Shown: positions 12,755 through 14,847 of the stretch, piece after piece
How the letters are laid out: every line of letters starts with the position of its first letter
How positions within the stretch are numbered: position 1 is the first letter of the stretch
Position numbers and translations under genes: made by a program
Assembly: GCF_003461245.1 (NCBI RefSeq)
Contig: NZ_QTWS01000026.1
Span: 1 to 14,847 of the forward strand
Length of the DNA: 14,847 nucleotides
Origin: Blautia sp. AF19-10LB
GTDB lineage: Bacteria; Bacillota; Clostridia; Lachnospirales; Lachnospiraceae
Reading direction: 5' to 3'
Notes under the pieces: model-generated
Told to the model about the DNA's origin: nothing
Seen by the model: only the letters and a program-made list of their open reading frames with translations
Database searches by the model: none

Positions 12755-14176
12755 TTATCTCTCCATTTCTCTGTTTTTTGATTTAGTTTTCTTACGCTGC
12801 TGATTCTCCATCTCGCTTTTTTTCATTCCCCATGCCAATCTTTCATGAATATTTCCCTTCGGCATTTGCTCCATCCGTCGCTTTTCTTCCAGGACTTTCT
12901 CGTTTTGAATATCCTGCTGTACTGCTGTATCTACAGTTTCTATTCCAAGAACACGCACAACACGATCATACCTATCAGAAACACCTTGTAATATATCTTT
13001 TTCTTCTGACAATTTCTGATTGTCTTTACGTATATCATCCAGTTCTCTCTGAATAGCATTATATTTCTGTTTCACCTTTTGATATTTTTTCTTCCACCCT
13101 TCCACCTCTTTCGTGAGTTCTTTAACCTGAGCCGCCATTACAGCAACCTTATTCTTTATTTGAAGAAACAGTGGTTTAATTTTTTTGTCTCGATAGGTTA
13201 CTGCCCGTTCTAGCGTGCCCGCCTCCGGCAGTAACATTTTAACTGTTCCATATTCTTTGATTTCTTTGCTCACACTATCCATAATCGGTTGTAGCTGTTC
13301 TCTGCGATCTTCCAGGCTTTTTAGTTCTTTTTCTGCGCTCCCTGCCTTTTGTTCTGCTTCTTGCTTCGCCTTGATTGCCTGTTCCTTATCGTCTTTTAAA
13401 TTCTGGATATCTGCTCTGGATTCTGCAATTTGTGCTGTTAATTCTTCTTTTTCAGCAGTTAGATGCTCTTTTTCCTGCTCCAATTCCTGTACTTCCTTTT
13501 TCCGTTCTTTTTTCTTGAAGTTATAGACATCCAGATGTTCCTCATGAGTACCTTTCTGTTCCCATTCAATTCCATACTGCCTTGCAATCTCTGCCAGTAC
13601 TTCTTTTTCATGATTTATCCACTGATTCAGCTCCGTATCATGCTTATTTCCACCTTGAAATCCCAGACCTTTTAATGACTGTTTCAGCGAAACTCTGGTA
13701 TCCATTCCTTTTCCCTTCCAGCCCGTTACATAAGGAATAAAATCAATGTGGAGATGTGGAGTAGCCTCGTCCTGATGCAAATAGCAACTAAATACCCGAA
13801 GTGTCGGATTACGTTTCTGGAAATCTTTTACATACACATCCAGTACCTTTACAGCCAGATCTCCTTCTTCTGTTCCAACAGCCATATCCTCACGATTACC
13901 AATCTGGAATATTACTTCATGGAACAACTTCTCCTGTTTACCTTGTCGGATCTTTTCATAATAGTTTGCGATCTGCCGATCCTTTCTTTTTCCGACATTG
14001 TATCTCTCCACAGCATCGTCAAACAGTTCCTTATAAACTTCTTTCAGATTCTCATTCTTATAACAAATATTCAATTGTACTCTGTCCGGATCTACATTTT
14101 CTGCTACAAAATCCCGTCTGTTATGAGCCAGTGAACCGGCCCCGATCATACCGCTGATTGTTCGTTTCATCGTCAT
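12755..14176 (-). CDS. MobV family relaxase, second copy
   Basis: A 473-residue paralogue of the relaxase at 2411-3826. Motif I is LAHNRRDF with the candidate nucleophile His19, and the metal site is HLHIDF. Both are intact, so it is probably active. From about residue 230 a long Glu/Lys-rich coiled coil starts, with many changes against the first copy (for example KDDKEQAIKAKQEAEQKAG). The ATG at 14176 (MTMKRTISG) is chosen because GAGGTGAGG lies 5 bases upstream; an ATG two codons later is also possible, and the frame back to 14248 would cover the candidate oriT hairpin. Because the catalytic domains are nearly the same, each relaxase may act on either oriT copy. Confidence 0.93.
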   Translation of the reverse strand: MTMKRTISGMIGAGSLAHNRRDFVAENVDPDRVQLNICYKNENLKEVYKELFDDAVERYNVGKRKDRQIANYYEKIRQGKQEKLFHEVIFQIGNREDMAVGTEEGDLAVKVLDVYVKDFQKRNPTLRVFSCYLHQDEATPHLHIDFIPYVTGWKGKGMDTRVSLKQSLKGLGFQGGNKHDTELNQWINHEKEVLAEIARQYGIEWEQKGTHEEHLDVYNFKKKERKKEVQELEQEKEHLTAEKEELTAQIAESRADIQNLKDDKEQAIKAKQEAEQKAGSAEKELKSLEDRREQLQPIMDSVSKEIKEYGTVKMLLPEAGTLERAVTYRDKKIKPLFLQIKNKVAVMAAQVKELTKEVEGWKKKYQKVKQKYNAIQRELDDIRKDNQKLSEEKDILQGVSDRYDRVVRVLGIETVDTAVQQDIQNEKVLEEKRRMEQMPKGNIHERLAWGMKKSEMENQQRKKTKSKNREMER

Positions 14177-14194
14177 GTTCCTCACCTCGCTTTC

Positions 14195-14259
14195 TAAAAC
14201 CTGTGCCAGATATGGCAAATAAATTTGTATATTTGTCAGCAATAGCATAAAAAGGAATC
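14195..14259. other. Candidate oriT core of second module
   Basis: TGCCA-GATA-TGGCA (14204-14217) is the counterpart of the hairpin at 3854-3869. AT-rich DNA follows on both sides, but the second small hairpin of copy A is absent. Its conservation next to a MobV gene supports a relaxase binding site; the nick position is not visible. Confidence 0.45.
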
Positions 14260-14415
14260 TTCGCCGGATACGATAATTTAGGAACCTTCTCGAACATTAG
14301 TAGTTCGAGAAGTATCGGGGACAAGCCCCTCTTTTGTTACTTTTGTCAAAAGTAACGCAAAAGCACTTTCGACAGCCATACCGTCCATCAAAAGTACCCT
14401 TGCGCCCTGCGGGGC
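14260..14415. repeat. Conserved structured non-coding block, copy B
   Basis: Counterpart of 3912-4067. The 10-bp hairpin (14286-14312), the GGGG/CCCC hairpin and the 21-base GTTACTTTT-GTC-AAAAGTAAC hairpin (14336-14356) are unchanged. Differences seen are one inserted A near 14276, two substitutions in the right third and one missing base in the final GC-rich stretch. The match stops after the final GGGGC. Confidence 0.8.
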
Positions 14416-14463
14416 TATTCCTCCCGTTGTTCGGCTTTCTTCTGCATCACTATTCTCACCGAC

Positions 14464-14691
14464 TTATTCCGGTATTCTTGCCTGTACATATTCCAGATCG
14501 CCACAGTACGGTGTCCCCACCAGATACCATTCTCTTGCCGGATTCATCTCCATTCTTGTCCGTACCCACTTATCATCAAGCAGAACTTCCAGACCTTCGC
14601 CACAGTGAAATCCTGTATCAATCCATAAATCTGATGATAATAAACCATATCTGTCATTGCTGCTGTTATATCCTAATCTTCCCTGTTTCAT
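14464..14691 (-). CDS. DUF5348 family small protein, second copy
   Basis: A 75-residue paralogue of the protein at 4123-4353, differing at about ten positions (for example LLDDKWVRTRMEMNPAREWY against LVDDEWVQTRMEMNLAREWY). It keeps HCGEGLEV and WYLVG. GGGAG lies about 10 bases before the ATG. Its function is unknown; the fixed position in front of the conserved block and relaxase suggests it belongs to the mobilization module. Sequence upstream of it no longer resembles the first module. Confidence 0.7.
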   Translation of the reverse strand: MKQGRLGYNSSNDRYGLLSSDLWIDTGFHCGEGLEVLLDDKWVRTRMEMNPAREWYLVGTPYCGDLEYVQARIPE

Positions 14692-14847
14692 TGTATCTTT
14701 CTCCCTTCTTCACAACTATCAATTTATAGCAACCTTATATCCATCCAAAAACTCCCGACTACACCTTACCGGCTTTCTCCTTGTCTGCTATCTACAGGTG
14801 CGTGACACGCTCCTGTAATAAAGCAATCAGAAAGAACCTTTACCATC
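14692..14847. other. Upstream region of second DUF5348 gene, window edge
   Basis: There is no gene here that I can support. The stretch does not contain the TGTAAACG repeats found at the same place in the first module. An imperfect inverted repeat AGGTGCGTG / CACGCTCCT lies near 14798-14815. If the second element is built like the first, its helicase, primase and integrase genes should follow to the right. Confidence 0.35.

Noticed and set aside
1..14847. CRISPR arrays, rRNA, tRNA genes or IS elements with a transposase
   Set aside because: I saw no regularly spaced repeats with spacers, no cloverleaf or rRNA sequence, and no DDE transposase motifs. TnpV is named after a transposon but is not a transposase.

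Overview
The window looks like accessory DNA from a low-to-mid GC gut Firmicute, probably a Lachnospiraceae/Clostridiales member. This rests on AT-rich DNA, strong AGGAGG ribosome binding sites, and the family mix: TnpV, MobV relaxases, DUF5348, a VirE-type helicase, DUF2812 and MarR-MATE. Almost every gene reads on the minus strand. I read the window as parts of two related integrative mobilizable elements lying head to tail, with a fragment of the housekeeping gene tuf between them.

Element A covers about 1-9,460. Read from right to left it holds: an unknown gene and an XRE repressor on the plus strand (8269-9196), a divergent switch region with three operator-like palindromes (8072-8229), a small HTH/excisionase-like gene, a tyrosine integrase (6799-7851), two very small genes, a CHC2 zinc-finger primase-like protein, a VirE-type P-loop helicase, an iteron-like repeat cluster (4373-4460), a DUF5348 protein, a structured non-coding block that is a candidate oriT, a MobV relaxase, TnpV, and MarR-MATE drug-efflux cargo. 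The integrase and xis would move the element, the primase and helicase probably support replication after excision, and the relaxase acting at oriT would allow mobilization by a helper.

At 9411-9464 lie the last 17 codons and stop of tuf (EF-Tu), followed by a strong terminator (9325-9354). The match to tuf stops abruptly at 9465. This fits an attachment site in the 3' end of tuf. To its right come integrase-arm-like repeats (9535-9585) and then element B.

Element B (about 9,465 to beyond the right edge) shows, from left to right, a compact locus with the layout of a type I toxin-antitoxin system (9645-10011), an XRE regulator, a DUF2812-PadR operon, TnpV, a MobV relaxase, and a second copy of the candidate oriT block and DUF5348 gene. 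Its integrase and replication genes are expected to the right of the window.

The most interesting item is the toxin-antitoxin candidate. It has a 32-residue single-helix peptide with a strong ribosome binding site and its own promoter. A convergent minus-strand promoter with a perfect -35 box drives a predicted antisense RNA of about 100 nt that ends at an intrinsic terminator at the toxin stop codon. The 5' and 3' ends of the toxin transcript are complementary.
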